IMG/VR virus record: IMGVR_UViG_3300035698_002100
Span: 1-25,306 of that record
Reading direction: 5' to 3' (one strand)
DNA length: 25,306 bases
Origin: a virus
Part shown: one piece after another, positions 7,922 through 15,622 of the stretch
Layout of the letters: each line of letters begins with the position of its first letter
Numbering within the stretch: the stretch's first letter is position 1
The notes under the pieces: generated by a model
What the model saw: only the letters and a program-made list of their open reading frames with translations
What the model was told of the DNA's origin: nothing
Database searches by the model: none
Position numbers and translations under genes: made by a program

Positions 7922-8235
7922 CGACTTTTACAAAACAGCCAAACGACGTTCTGGATTACGACGTGGTCATGGATGAATGGTTCGCCAGCATCCCCCAGGA
8001 TGACATCGAGTCTGTCGTTATTACGGTGACGAGCGCTACCGAAGAGACCCCGGCTCTGGTCATTGGCCCGGCCCCTCACCCTGATCTTGTGCTGATGGGC
8101 GCTAACCCGACGCGATTTAAGCTATGGATCGGCGGCGGTACTGACTTCACTGACTACAAGGTGACCCTGCTTATCAAGACTGAGCAGGACCGCGAAAAAG
8201 AAACTGAAATCAAGATCAAGGTGCGTGACCGATGA
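7918..8235 (+). CDS. Small tail structural protein
   Basis: A 105-residue protein beginning MTTFTKQPNDVLDYDVVMDEWF. The combination of F-x-KQP, LDYD and an early Trp is one I recognise from short beta-rich virion proteins that precede tail-fibre genes in podoviruses. The predicted fold is a beta sandwich. It has ATGA overlaps with the genes on both sides, so these three genes are almost certainly co-translated. Its precise place in the virion is unknown. Confidence 0.65.
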   Translation: MTTFTKQPNDVLDYDVVMDEWFASIPQDDIESVVITVTSATEETPALVIGPAPHPDLVLMGANPTRFKLWIGGGTDFTDYKVTLLIKTEQDREKETEIKIKVRDR

Positions 8236-8594
8236 GCTATGACAACTTTGTCCAGACGCGGATCTCGACACCGCTGAGCGACACCGCTACCGAAGTGACC
8301 CTATTGGCTGCGGAAAGCCCGTATCGTTTGCCGCCTGAAACGGCTGGCCGCGTCGTTATCACTGACAGCGTCGGGAGTCCTGGTGCCTTCGAGGTAATTT
8401 CTTACGCAAGTAGATCCGGCCTTGTGCTTAGCGGCGTGGTGCGCGGTCAGCTCGGCACGTCGGCGCAGGAGTGGATCGGAGCGGCATACCTGTTTCAGCC
8501 CCTTATGGCTGAAGACTACTTGGCTGGGGGTGCAGACTTAGCAAAGATTCGTAAAAAAGTAAAACTTTTACAGCTCGGTATTGGGTTCCTTTAG
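8232..8594 (+). CDS. Small tail/fibre protein at cassette edge
   Basis: A 120-residue protein with N-terminal beta-rich sequence and the motif VVRGQLGTSAQEWIGAAYLFQPLMAEDYLA. The pattern R-G-(E/Q)-x-GT-x-A-x-x-W followed by a hydrophobic strand is common in phage tail-fibre and baseplate proteins. The last 20 or so codons (from about 8535) become AT-rich and encode a basic helix (IRKKVKLL). The gene's 3' end therefore seems to be part of, or adapted to, the foreign cassette that follows. It starts with an ATGA overlap. Confidence 0.6.
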   Translation: MSYDNFVQTRISTPLSDTATEVTLLAAESPYRLPPETAGRVVITDSVGSPGAFEVISYASRSGLVLSGVVRGQLGTSAQEWIGAAYLFQPLMAEDYLAGGADLAKIRKKVKLLQLGIGFL

Positions 8595-8683
8595 ACGGCA
8601 ATGTGCGATTGTAGTTAATATAGTAAATATCGTGTCAGGCAGTTATACGGCCTGGAAAATGTAAACAATTTTAGGGGTTTAAT

Positions 8684-9016
8684 ATGTCCACACCTGGATC
8701 ATTAGAAACACAGATAACCGCCTTACAAAACCGCATTAACGAAGTTACTGTAGATGCCACAGCAGATGACTTAATACTCATTTCAAAAGCCGTAGAGGCC
8801 ATTGCAGGTAGAGCAACTGTATTTGATGTACGCAACGAAGGTGATAGTCAGCGTCAACAAATTACTGCGTTGGTTGATACACTGGTGGCAAGCATTAACA
8901 CTGTAAAAAATGAAGGGGTTGCGAGCATTGAAACAGCAGGCCAAAACTCTCTAACCGAAATTATTGCAACCGGTTTAACAGTACAAAACATTCACTCAGC
9001 AGTCCTAAGCCTTTAA
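8684..9016 (+). CDS. Small coiled-coil protein of AT-rich cassette
   Basis: A 110-residue protein, predicted almost wholly helical, with leucine and isoleucine spaced as in a coiled coil (SLETQITALQNRINEV near the start). It has no Cys or Trp. The start follows AGGGGTTT with about 6 bases of spacing. The 89 bases before it (8595-8683) contain only a weak 5-bp hairpin (CAGGC 8636-8640 with GCCTG 8650-8654) and no convincing promoter. It may be a trimeric stalk, adaptor or chaperone of the adhesin encoded downstream, but I do not recognise the family. Confidence 0.6.
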   Translation: MSTPGSLETQITALQNRINEVTVDATADDLILISKAVEAIAGRATVFDVRNEGDSQRQQITALVDTLVASINTVKNEGVASIETAGQNSLTEIIATGLTVQNIHSAVLSL

Positions 9017-9026
9017 GGGGTAAATC

Positions 9027-9464
9027 ATGGCTAAATCAAATCTCGCAGTATTTGCAAAAGACAACAAGACTTCAAGCGCAGTGGTCACAGTTGCTTACTC
9101 CGTTTCAGGTGTAAACAGTGTCTCTGACATGACACCCCAAAATACTCAGTTGTTGATGGCAGCGGGTACAGAAGGCGCTTTGCTAACACAATTGAAAGCT
9201 ATGTCACTAGGGACTATAACAGCAACCCAGGCTGCAATTTTTGTTCGTAAGTCAACAGATGCAGCAAATATACGTAAATTGTTAAGCACTGTGCTTATGA
9301 GTGCTCAATCAGTCTCTGCTACTACAAAAGTTTCAGAATACGAGTTTACTATTGCTTCGCAAAGTAGCCCACTTCGTTTAGAAGCGGGTGATGAGCTTTA
9401 CTTCGGTACTGCAATTGCCCAAAGCGCCGGAGTCATTGCACACGCCGCTTACTCAGACTTTTAG
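9027..9464 (+). CDS. Virion-associated protein of AT-rich cassette
   Basis: A 145-residue protein rich in Ser, Thr, Ala and Val, with alternating patterns that suggest a beta-sandwich domain. Examples are SAVVTVAYSVSGV near the N-terminus and LRLEAGDELYFGTAIA near the end, the latter resembling the closing strands of small phage decoration or fibre domains. The Shine-Dalgarno AAGGGG is well placed. It lies 10 bases after the previous gene and 11 before the next, so the three cassette genes form one unit. The function is not recognised. Confidence 0.6.
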   Translation: MAKSNLAVFAKDNKTSSAVVTVAYSVSGVNSVSDMTPQNTQLLMAAGTEGALLTQLKAMSLGTITATQAAIFVRKSTDAANIRKLLSTVLMSAQSVSATTKVSEYEFTIASQSSPLRLEAGDELYFGTAIAQSAGVIAHAAYSDF

Positions 9465-9475
9465 GAAGTATTATT

Positions 9476-10945
9476 ATGCCGAGCAGCTATGATGTACACC
9501 TTGGACCTAATGTTGGGGGAGCCCTTCCGGGGCTTCCTGAGCGAAAAACTCATGTAATGTTGGATAACCCGCAAAAAGTAAACGTGTATTCAACAGCGTC
9601 AACGGCATTCTTAAACGAGATGCCTGGAACTGAGCGGTATATGCCTTATCAACATTCCACTTTAACCGGTGTTATGCGATTAAACTGTGAAGGCGAGCAT
9701 TATTTGATAATGGGTAAAGCAGGCACAAGTACCGAAGTTGCCTCTGTGTGGGAGTGGAAAGACGGACTGTTTACAAAAAAAATAGGTGCTACTGCAGCTC
9801 TTACGGGGCATAACTTTTTCAGTGTAACCAACATGATCCCGTTGGAAGATGGTTATTTTTTAATGGCATACAGTAATTATGTAGAGAGATACCGTTACGC
9901 TGTAGCCACAAACACGTTGCAATACGTGGATAGGCTTATCTTCTTTTCTGGTGTTGGTGAGCAGTTCCTTATGGACAATGGCAGTACCTTTTATTCTGTC
10001 TACACAAAAAGTACGAACTTAAATAATAATATTCAGTTTGTTGTTTACGACGATTACAGTTTCGACATTGTCATGTTTGGGTACATAGACAATAGTGATG
10101 GTATAGCTGCCATTGTGGCTTTGCGTTACGATTCTATGGGTGTTTATTTAGGCGCTAAAAAAGCCGCAGATGTTACAGAAGGTCCATACTCTACTGTATT
10201 CGATCTTGAGCTTTTCGCTCATAGAACTGGGGATCAAATTTACATTGCGTACATAAACAGGACATCTGCAGCAGCAAGTAGGGTTGGCTGTTGGCACACA
10301 GACACTGACTATTCTTTCCAACGCCAAATTGTGTATAGAACTAGTACGGGTGCTCCAACACAAGCGGAGTTTTTTGTTAATTCTGATTTTATATTTTTTG
10401 CTGTTGGTATAGCAGCCAACACTCACTTAGACGTGAACTCATCTTTCTTTATTAAGCTAGAGAAAGAAGGTGTTCAGCCTGTTTATCAGAACGGCGAAGG
10501 AACACCAGTAGATGGATTTTTTGGTGGAAGCCATACCGAAGCTGTGAACTTTTACCGTTACTGGGTTGGTCTCTCCCAATACGTGCCTTATGCCAATATT
10601 TATTTAACGACAGGAGCATCAAGTGTTAAGTCTACCCGCATTGAGTTAGGAGCCGGTGTAATAACAGGTAGGGACGCTGATCTAATTCCCAATGTGGCTA
10701 TAAACGACAATGGCCGTTACTTAGGCTGGTTTAATTTTGAAACGCAGTCTATTGGTGAAGGTTTTTTCAAAACGCAGTTTGTAGAACTAGCATACATGAA
10801 CGAAATTAGTAGTGTAACAGCGTCTGCCGGATTGAAATCTTTTGAAGGTCACTACCCATTGGGTAACGGTAAATGGCTTGTTAAGTACATTAAAAATGGT
10901 ATCACTACTTCTTTAGATTACTTCTCTATTTACGAGGAAGCCTAA
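9476..10945 (+). CDS. Large beta-rich protein, candidate receptor-binding protein
   Basis: A 489-residue protein with a very high content of Tyr, Phe and Asn and short alternating hydrophobic stretches, for example GQYLIMG-like and DGYFLMAYSNYVERY segments. The overall impression is a beta-propeller or beta-helix. It has no signal peptide and no clear catalytic motif. It is the largest gene of the AT-rich cassette, lies among tail genes, and its composition differs from all neighbours. This is what one expects of a receptor-binding or depolymerase-type tail protein that is swapped between phages. The Shine-Dalgarno AGGAAG lies about 11 bases upstream. The stop overlaps the next start as TAATG. 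Confidence 0.6.
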   Translation: MPSSYDVHLGPNVGGALPGLPERKTHVMLDNPQKVNVYSTASTAFLNEMPGTERYMPYQHSTLTGVMRLNCEGEHYLIMGKAGTSTEVASVWEWKDGLFTKKIGATAALTGHNFFSVTNMIPLEDGYFLMAYSNYVERYRYAVATNTLQYVDRLIFFSGVGEQFLMDNGSTFYSVYTKSTNLNNNIQFVVYDDYSFDIVMFGYIDNSDGIAAIVALRYDSMGVYLGAKKAADVTEGPYSTVFDLELFAHRTGDQIYIAYINRTSAAASRVGCWHTDTDYSFQRQIVYRTSTGAPTQAEFFVNSDFIFFAVGIAANTHLDVNSSFFIKLEKEGVQPVYQNGEGTPVDGFFGGSHTEAVNFYRYWVGLSQYVPYANIYLTTGASSVKSTRIELGAGVITGRDADLIPNVAINDNGRYLGWFNFETQSIGEGFFKTQFVELAYMNEISSVTASAGLKSFEGHYPLGNGKWLVKYIKNGITTSLDYFSIYEEA

Positions 10946-11490
10946 TGCAAAAGTTAGTTAATCTCAGTAGCTTGGTTGTTGAAGATGGTAACGTTCCTTT
11001 GTTTTTTCGTGGACTCGAAGAAGAGTCAATGGAAGACTTGTCGTGGACTGACCCTGCACTAGGCTATCAAGGTAAAGGCTTTTGGCCAACAGTGGATGAG
11101 TACCCTTCACTTGATGAAGGGTTTCGTTATGGTGTATCAGACACAGTGGTTGATGGCGATAATAAAAAAGTTATACAACGATGGACAGTGGAAGAGATAC
11201 CGCAAGACGAGTTACGGGAGTTGGAACTGGAAACTCAGGTAAGTAAACGGGAAAAAATGGTGGTCACAACGCGTCAAGCCAATCGAGCGCTGCTCCAAGC
11301 TGGCCTTCTAGCAGAAGTCCAGCCGGCCATAGACGCGCTATCAGAACCTGATCGGTCAATGGCAGATATTGAGTGGAATAAAAGCCAAGAGGTTGAGCGC
11401 AACCACCCATTCGTCTTGACGTTAGGCCAAGCTCTAGGGCTGACTGATGCGGAGCTAGATGATCTGTTTGTATTGGCGGCAACGCTATGA
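10945..11490 (+). CDS. Chimeric tail-associated protein (XkdW-like C-terminus)
   Basis: A 181-residue protein whose first 105 or so codons are AT-rich and whose last 75 or so are GC-rich, with the change near 11260. The C-terminal part (TTRQANRALLQAGLLAEV, then a helical stretch ending DDLFVLAATL) resembles the helical domain of small phage proteins found after tail-fibre genes, including XkdW-type proteins. The N-terminal part (WTDPALGYQGKGFWPTVDEY, then RWTVEEIPQDEL) resembles the beta part of similar fibre-associated proteins. It probably assists or caps the adhesin encoded just upstream, to which it is joined by TAATG. The mixed composition is strong evidence for a recombination junction inside the gene. 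Confidence 0.6.
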   Translation: MQKLVNLSSLVVEDGNVPLFFRGLEEESMEDLSWTDPALGYQGKGFWPTVDEYPSLDEGFRYGVSDTVVDGDNKKVIQRWTVEEIPQDELRELELETQVSKREKMVVTTRQANRALLQAGLLAEVQPAIDALSEPDRSMADIEWNKSQEVERNHPFVLTLGQALGLTDAELDDLFVLAATL

Positions 11491-11654
11491 CTTGTCGCGT
11501 CTAGCTTGCCTCGCGCAAAAATGATACCCGGCTGACTGCTCGCAATGGTGCGCTGCTGCACTGGGAATACCGGCTGCACGGATATACAGACCAGGCAACT
11601 TGCACGCGCTAGGCCTTTGGATTAAAGAGGCAAGCGGGAAATAGCAAGACAACC

Positions 11655-11664
11655 GTCGGGAGAC
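11655..11664 (+). promoter_or_regulatory. Shared leader/Shine-Dalgarno element GTCGGGAGAC
   Basis: Exact 10-mer also found at 16478-16487 and 19841-19850, each time 4-6 bases before an ATG that follows a non-coding gap. The preceding 164 bases (11491-11654) contain no convincing gene, only a 26-codon frame from 11545 and no strong hairpin. This is a possible remnant left by the cassette exchange and a possible promoter region. Confidence 0.5.
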
Positions 11665-11668
11665 GAAT

Positions 11669-12109
11669 ATGCTTGAGCAAAACGGTACGACCTATTTCAC
11701 TCGCAAATCGCTGCATTGCAAGCATTGCGGCATGGTTCGCCTGGCTCCTGGCTTTACTGAGGCCCTGCTGGATCTGCGCGTGACCTTTGGCGAAGGAATG
11801 AGCCTCTCATCTGCATGCCGATGCGCCGCGCATAACAAGGCGATTGGCGGTCACCCTCGGAGCCTGCACGTCTGCGACTACCCGCATCACCCGACCGATG
11901 GCTGCTGCGCCGTAGACGTCAGGTGGCGCAGCTGGAGTAATGAGAAGAAGCTGCGCTTTGCACGACTAGCCTGGAGCAAGGGCTGGGCAGTTGGCCTGCA
12001 TGACGGATTTTGCCACATTGACCGTCGAATTGCTGTCGGCATGGGCCAGGCGTGCTTCCTGTACGGGACATGGTCCTATCCGTTTGCTTCTGAAGAGGTG
12101 TCAGCATGA
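11669..12109 (+). CDS. M15-type peptidase, candidate endolysin or virion lysin
   Basis: A 146-residue protein with the signature of the peptidase M15 family, zinc enzymes that cut peptidoglycan stem peptides. The SSACRCAAHN segment carries the conserved Arg (R51). H67 lies in S-x-H, D83 in CAVDV, and H116 with D118 in CHID, giving the usual H, D, H zinc ligands. Relative to the typical S-x-H-x-x-G-x-A-x-D motif there is an insertion of about nine residues between H67 and D83. It contains nine cysteines, including a CKHC pair at 17-20, which is unusual. GTCGGGAGAC precedes the start. It overlaps the next tail gene by ATGA, so it may be a tail-borne lysin used at entry rather than, or as well as, the lysis endolysin. 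No holin is visible nearby. Confidence 0.7.
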   Translation: MLEQNGTTYFTRKSLHCKHCGMVRLAPGFTEALLDLRVTFGEGMSLSSACRCAAHNKAIGGHPRSLHVCDYPHHPTDGCCAVDVRWRSWSNEKKLRFARLAWSKGWAVGLHDGFCHIDRRIAVGMGQACFLYGTWSYPFASEEVSA

Positions 12110-13716
12110 AGATCGCTCTGGCGGCATTCCGCGGCGAGATGCCCATCCTCGACGGCAGGCTGCTCCCTGAGACGGCTGCGCAGATTGCCCGCAACGTGTA
12201 CCTGCGCAGAGGCACATTGAAGCCTGAGCGAGCTCCTGGCTCGTCTACTGGCATTCCATCGGTAGCATCGCCATCATCGCTGTACCGATACCCTGGCGGC
12301 AACAACGGGGAAGGCTTCTGGCTTGTCTGGGGTGGCGGAAAGCAAGTGCATGCAGTGAAGTCTGCCCTGGCTGACGACGCATTCAATCGCGTGTACTGGA
12401 CGGGAGACGGCACTCCGAAGATGGGGGGGATCGCTGATCTGACGCAAGGCGCTGGCCCTTACCCCGGGCGCAGCTATCGGCTTGGCGTCCCGGCCCCGGC
12501 ATCCGCTCCGTCCGTTGCACCGGCTCCCGACAGGACTGCAGAGGATACCCTGCCGCTGACCGCAGTCCAGACCTCGTATGTCGTTACCCTGATAAGCAAG
12601 TACGGCGAAGAAGGCCCGCCAAGCCTGCCCAGCACACAGATCAGCCGGTGGGATGGTGATGCAGCGGGCGGTGTGACAGTCTCATTGCCTGGCATCCCTG
12701 ACGGGTATAACGCAATTGTCAGCAAGCGCATCTACCGCTCCGAGCTGTCCGGCGTATTTCAGTTTGTAGAAACGGTATCGGCAGGGCAGGGCAGCTTCAA
12801 GGACCTCTATCCCAGCGACAGCCTTGGCATCCAGGTGCCCAGTATTGGCTGGGACATGCCGGATGACAGAATGATCGGCCTGACCGAAATGCCGAGCGGC
12901 TTCCTGGCTGGGTACTTCAAGAATACGTTGTGCTTCTCTGAGGCGTTTCGTCCGCACGCTTGGCCGGTTGACTACCAGATGGCTTTCAGTGATGACATCG
13001 TGGGCATTGCCGCCGTTGCTGGAGGACTGGTGGTAACCACGACCGGCAAGCCACACATGATCTCTGGCAGCTCACCTGCAGCCATGTCAGACATGCAGCT
13101 CGACAGCGACCAGCCGTGCCTGGCAATCAGATCATTGGTCGACATGGGGCAGTACGCAATCTATGCGTCACCAAACGGCCTGGTGGCTGCTGGGGGCGGC
13201 GAGGCGACGGTTATTACCCGCGGCATGATCAGCAAGGAGCAGTGGCTCGCTCTGGATCCGGCATCGATCCACGGGTATCGCCATGAAGGAAGGTACTTGG
13301 CTTTTTACGCGGGAGGCTGCTTTTCTTTCACTCCCGGCGAGGGGTTTGAGTTCTACGACATTTCCGCAGCGGCGGGGTATTACGATATTTCTCGCGATAA
13401 CCTGTATCTGATTCAGGGTAATAGCATCACCGTTTGGGGCGAGGGTAACCTGCTTGAGATGAGGTGGCGATCGAAGATCCATGAGCAGACCCTGGGAACT
13501 CCGTTCAGCTGCGCAAAGGTCAATGCAAAGGCTTACCCGGTAACCATGAGCATCTTTGTTGATGGGGATTTGCTATACACCCATGAAGCGCAGAGCAGAG
13601 CCTTGTTTAGGATACCCGTCACCGGCAACGACTCCCGAGAGTGGGAGATCGAAGTTCGTGGCACGAATGAGGTATCATCGGTACAGCTGGCATCTGCGCC
13701 AGTAGAGCTACTCTGA
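12106..13716 (+). CDS. Large beta-rich tail protein (nozzle/hub type)
   Basis: A 536-residue protein beginning MKIALAAFRGEMPILDGRLLPETAAQIARNVYLRRGTLKP. The pattern (G-x-x-P-x-x-x-x-x-LLP-x-x-A-Q-x-A-x-N, followed by a Gly/Thr-Leu-Pro element) is one I recognise from large podovirus tail proteins that build the tail tube tip, comparable in place to the tubular B or nozzle protein. The middle holds a fibronectin-like segment (SYVVTLISKYGEEGPPSLPS), and the second half has repeated short beta units that suggest a propeller. No catalytic motif was seen. It overlaps the M15 gene by ATGA and ends 16 bases before the next gene. Confidence 0.65.
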   Translation: MKIALAAFRGEMPILDGRLLPETAAQIARNVYLRRGTLKPERAPGSSTGIPSVASPSSLYRYPGGNNGEGFWLVWGGGKQVHAVKSALADDAFNRVYWTGDGTPKMGGIADLTQGAGPYPGRSYRLGVPAPASAPSVAPAPDRTAEDTLPLTAVQTSYVVTLISKYGEEGPPSLPSTQISRWDGDAAGGVTVSLPGIPDGYNAIVSKRIYRSELSGVFQFVETVSAGQGSFKDLYPSDSLGIQVPSIGWDMPDDRMIGLTEMPSGFLAGYFKNTLCFSEAFRPHAWPVDYQMAFSDDIVGIAAVAGGLVVTTTGKPHMISGSSPAAMSDMQLDSDQPCLAIRSLVDMGQYAIYASPNGLVAAGGGEATVITRGMISKEQWLALDPASIHGYRHEGRYLAFYAGGCFSFTPGEGFEFYDISAAAGYYDISRDNLYLIQGNSITVWGEGNLLEMRWRSKIHEQTLGTPFSCAKVNAKAYPVTMSIFVDGDLLYTHEAQSRALFRIPVTGNDSREWEIEVRGTNEVSSVQLASAPVELL

Positions 13717-13732
13717 CCTGCCGTGAGGCACT

Positions 13733-15622
13733 ATGAACAATAGACGCAAGACGCTCCCGCCGTTGTCTGGAAAGGTTCCGGTGGAGATGAGGCCCCTCCT
13801 TGAGGCGATCAAGGAGATCCTTGAAACAGGCGAAGGGGTCCGTGGGGATTCTCTCGACCAGAAGATCACCTATCGCGATCTGCTTGAATCTGGCCTCGCT
13901 CGACTGCGACTGCCTGGCAATGGTACGGCTGGAGGCCTGCTACCGAACGATCCCCTGCCAAATCTTGCTGTCCCGCCAAGGCCATCCGAGTTCTATGCAG
14001 AAGGCAGTTTTTACGGGGTTGTCACGCTGACCTGGGAGATAGCGCGAAAGGTTTATAGCAACCACAATTTCACCAACATCTATCGCAACGATGTCGACAA
14101 TTTTGCAAACGCCGTACTGATCGGGCGCGACGCCGGGTTTATGTACAACGACAAAACGCGAGACGACCTGGTGCCTGGGACCGAGGTCGGCTATTACTAT
14201 TGGATCACTTACACGTCCGACTCAGACGTGGAAGGCCCGCCAAACTCGCCTGATGGAACCTATGCCATCCCTCTGCCTGACACCGGGCTTCTTCTTGAGC
14301 AGCTAACCAGGGAGATAAATGAATCTCATCTGGCTATAGAGCTGGCAACCAAGATCGACACCACGGCGCTCCTGGCGTTTACCGTTGAGACCGGTCTGAC
14401 TAATGAAATTACGGTGCGCCAGGGGGCGAATGAGGCTCTGGCGCAGCAAATAACCACGGTGGCCGCCCGGGCTAATGAGACGGTTGCGGCTGTCAGCAGC
14501 GAGGCGACAGCGCGAGCCCAGGGAGATCAGGCTCTGGCGCAGCAAATAACCACGGTGGCCGCTCGGGTTAATGAGGCGGTTGCGGCCGTTAGCAGCGAAG
14601 CGACAGCGCGAGCCGAAGGAAATGAGGCTCTGGCCCAGCAAGTGACCACGGTTGCCACCCGCGTCGGAGAGAACGTGTCTGCTGTACAGCAGCAGCTTCA
14701 ATCCATTAACGGACTATCAGCCCAGTACACCGTAAAGCTAGATGTCAATGGTTACGGTAGCGGTTTCGGCCAATTCAATGACGGCGCGACCAGCCAGTTT
14801 GCTGTTCTTGCAGACAGGTTTTTTATTGCGCGGCCAGGCGCACCAAACTCGGCGATTACTCCGTTCATTGTCGACGGCGGCACGGTCTACATCAACAATG
14901 CCGTCATCAAGAATGCGTCAATCCAGCAGGGCAAGCTGGGGCCGATCAGCTTCGGCAAGATTGTCGATTCAGCCGGCAACCCGGTCACCACGGTGCAGGG
15001 AAAGCTGAGAGCGGAAGCGATCGATGTCGAGAATATGACTGTGGCTAATGCGCTGAACGCGGAAACCCTGAGCGTAAGCGCGACAATTACAGTAGGACAA
15101 ATTACTGGTGCAGGCTCTCTAGGGACAGTTGCGAGCCTAGTTAACGGCTGGGTCAAGCCAGGCCAAACCCTTATTGACGGAAACAAGATCTTCACAGGCG
15201 ATGCCTATGTGGACACGCTGCAAATAAGAGGCAACGCGGTAACTATACCCTTATTTGCAACTGCACCTCTTAACAGCACACCTTTAACTCTAAATCAATA
15301 TAAGAGAGTCACTAGCGTTTCTGGATTTTTCCCTTACCCTACTAATACAGTTTTCACTATAACTGTTTCTGCTCAAGCAAGTGGCTACGACACTAATGTT
15401 TTATTCCAAATTAGAGACGAGAATAACGCTTTAGTTGGAGCGGGAATGTCAAGCACAGGCGGATTTGGATGGATTACTCAGCATAGTTTCTCTTTTCAAT
15501 CTTTGCTAGGGCCTGGCAATAGAACTTTCCATCTTGATTTAGGCGCGAGTCAACCCAAGAACAATACCAGCAGTTGGTCTGTTATGGGCGCTTCGCTTAT
15601 TCTTCTTGGGGTACAAAGATAA
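13733..15622 (+). CDS. J-like tail-tip/fibre protein (DUF1983-like) with replaced C-terminus
   Basis: A 629-residue protein. Residues about 80-185 hold a fibronectin-type beta domain (VTLTWEI ... YYYWITYTSDSDVEGPPNSP). Residues about 230-330 form three 32-residue helical repeats, a predicted trimeric coiled coil. Next comes a region I recognise as DUF1983, the C-terminal part of lambda J-type tail-tip proteins: YTVKLDVNGYGSGFG, then ADRFFIARPG, then PFIVDGGTVYINNAVI. The last 130 or so residues, after base 15215, are encoded by AT-rich DNA and form a beta-rich tip rich in Ser, Thr and Asn, probably the receptor-binding end. GAGG precedes the start. Host specificity is the likely role. A J-type end on a podovirus-like tail is noteworthy. 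Confidence 0.75.
   Translation: MNNRRKTLPPLSGKVPVEMRPLLEAIKEILETGEGVRGDSLDQKITYRDLLESGLARLRLPGNGTAGGLLPNDPLPNLAVPPRPSEFYAEGSFYGVVTLTWEIARKVYSNHNFTNIYRNDVDNFANAVLIGRDAGFMYNDKTRDDLVPGTEVGYYYWITYTSDSDVEGPPNSPDGTYAIPLPDTGLLLEQLTREINESHLAIELATKIDTTALLAFTVETGLTNEITVRQGANEALAQQITTVAARANETVAAVSSEATARAQGDQALAQQITTVAARVNEAVAAVSSEATARAEGNEALAQQVTTVATRVGENVSAVQQQLQSINGLSAQYTVKLDVNGYGSGFGQFNDGATSQFAVLADRFFIARPGAPNSAITPFIVDGGTVYINNAVIKNASIQQGKLGPISFGKIVDSAGNPVTTVQGKLRAEAIDVENMTVANALNAETLSVSATITVGQITGAGSLGTVASLVNGWVKPGQTLIDGNKIFTGDAYVDTLQIRGNAVTIPLFATAPLNSTPLTLNQYKRVTSVSGFFPYPTNTVFTITVSAQASGYDTNVLFQIRDENNALVGAGMSSTGGFGWITQHSFSFQSLLGPGNRTFHLDLGASQPKNNTSSWSVMGASLILLGVQR
14428..14715. repeat. Three tandem 96-base repeats in tail-tip gene
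   Basis: Three adjacent units begin near 14428, 14524 and 14620. The first two share long identical runs (for example GGCTCTGGCGCAGCAAATAA at 14434 and at 14530), and the third is more diverged. Each encodes a 32-residue helix of the form EALAQQITTVAAR ... VAAVSSEATARA. The in-frame length and coiled-coil spacing suggest a stalk whose length can change by repeat gain or loss. Confidence 0.85.

Larger units (their letters stand above)
8535..11260. other. AT-rich foreign cassette (probable tail adhesin module)
   Basis: Composition changes abruptly. A hand count of the 60 bases at 10021-10080 gives 18 G/C (30%), whereas 12181-12240 gives 37 (62%). Codon choice shifts to A/T endings, and ribosome sites become AGGGGT or AGGAAG in T-rich surroundings. 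The segment includes the end of one gene, three complete genes and the first half of a fourth. The left edge is near 8535 and the right edge near 11260. No insertion sequence, inverted repeat or integrase was seen, so homologous or illegitimate recombination between phages is the likely route. Confidence 0.75.

Noticed and set aside
8636-8654. Hairpin between the 120-residue gene and the cassette as a terminator
   Set aside because: Only 5 bp with a 9-base loop and no following T run; too weak to call.
8535-11260. AT-rich cassette as a transposon or integrated element
   Set aside because: No transposase, integrase, terminal inverted repeat or target duplication was seen; the genes fit tail functions, so module exchange is a better explanation.
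11545-11625. 26-codon frame in the gap before the M15 gene
   Set aside because: No ribosome site, no coupling with neighbours, and a Cys/Arg-rich peptide typical of random GC-rich DNA.
15574-15621. Earlier ATG extending the fibre-tip partner gene by 16 codons
   Set aside because: It would overlap the tail-tip coding end in another frame, while the ATG at 15622 has the TAATG coupling used elsewhere in this region.
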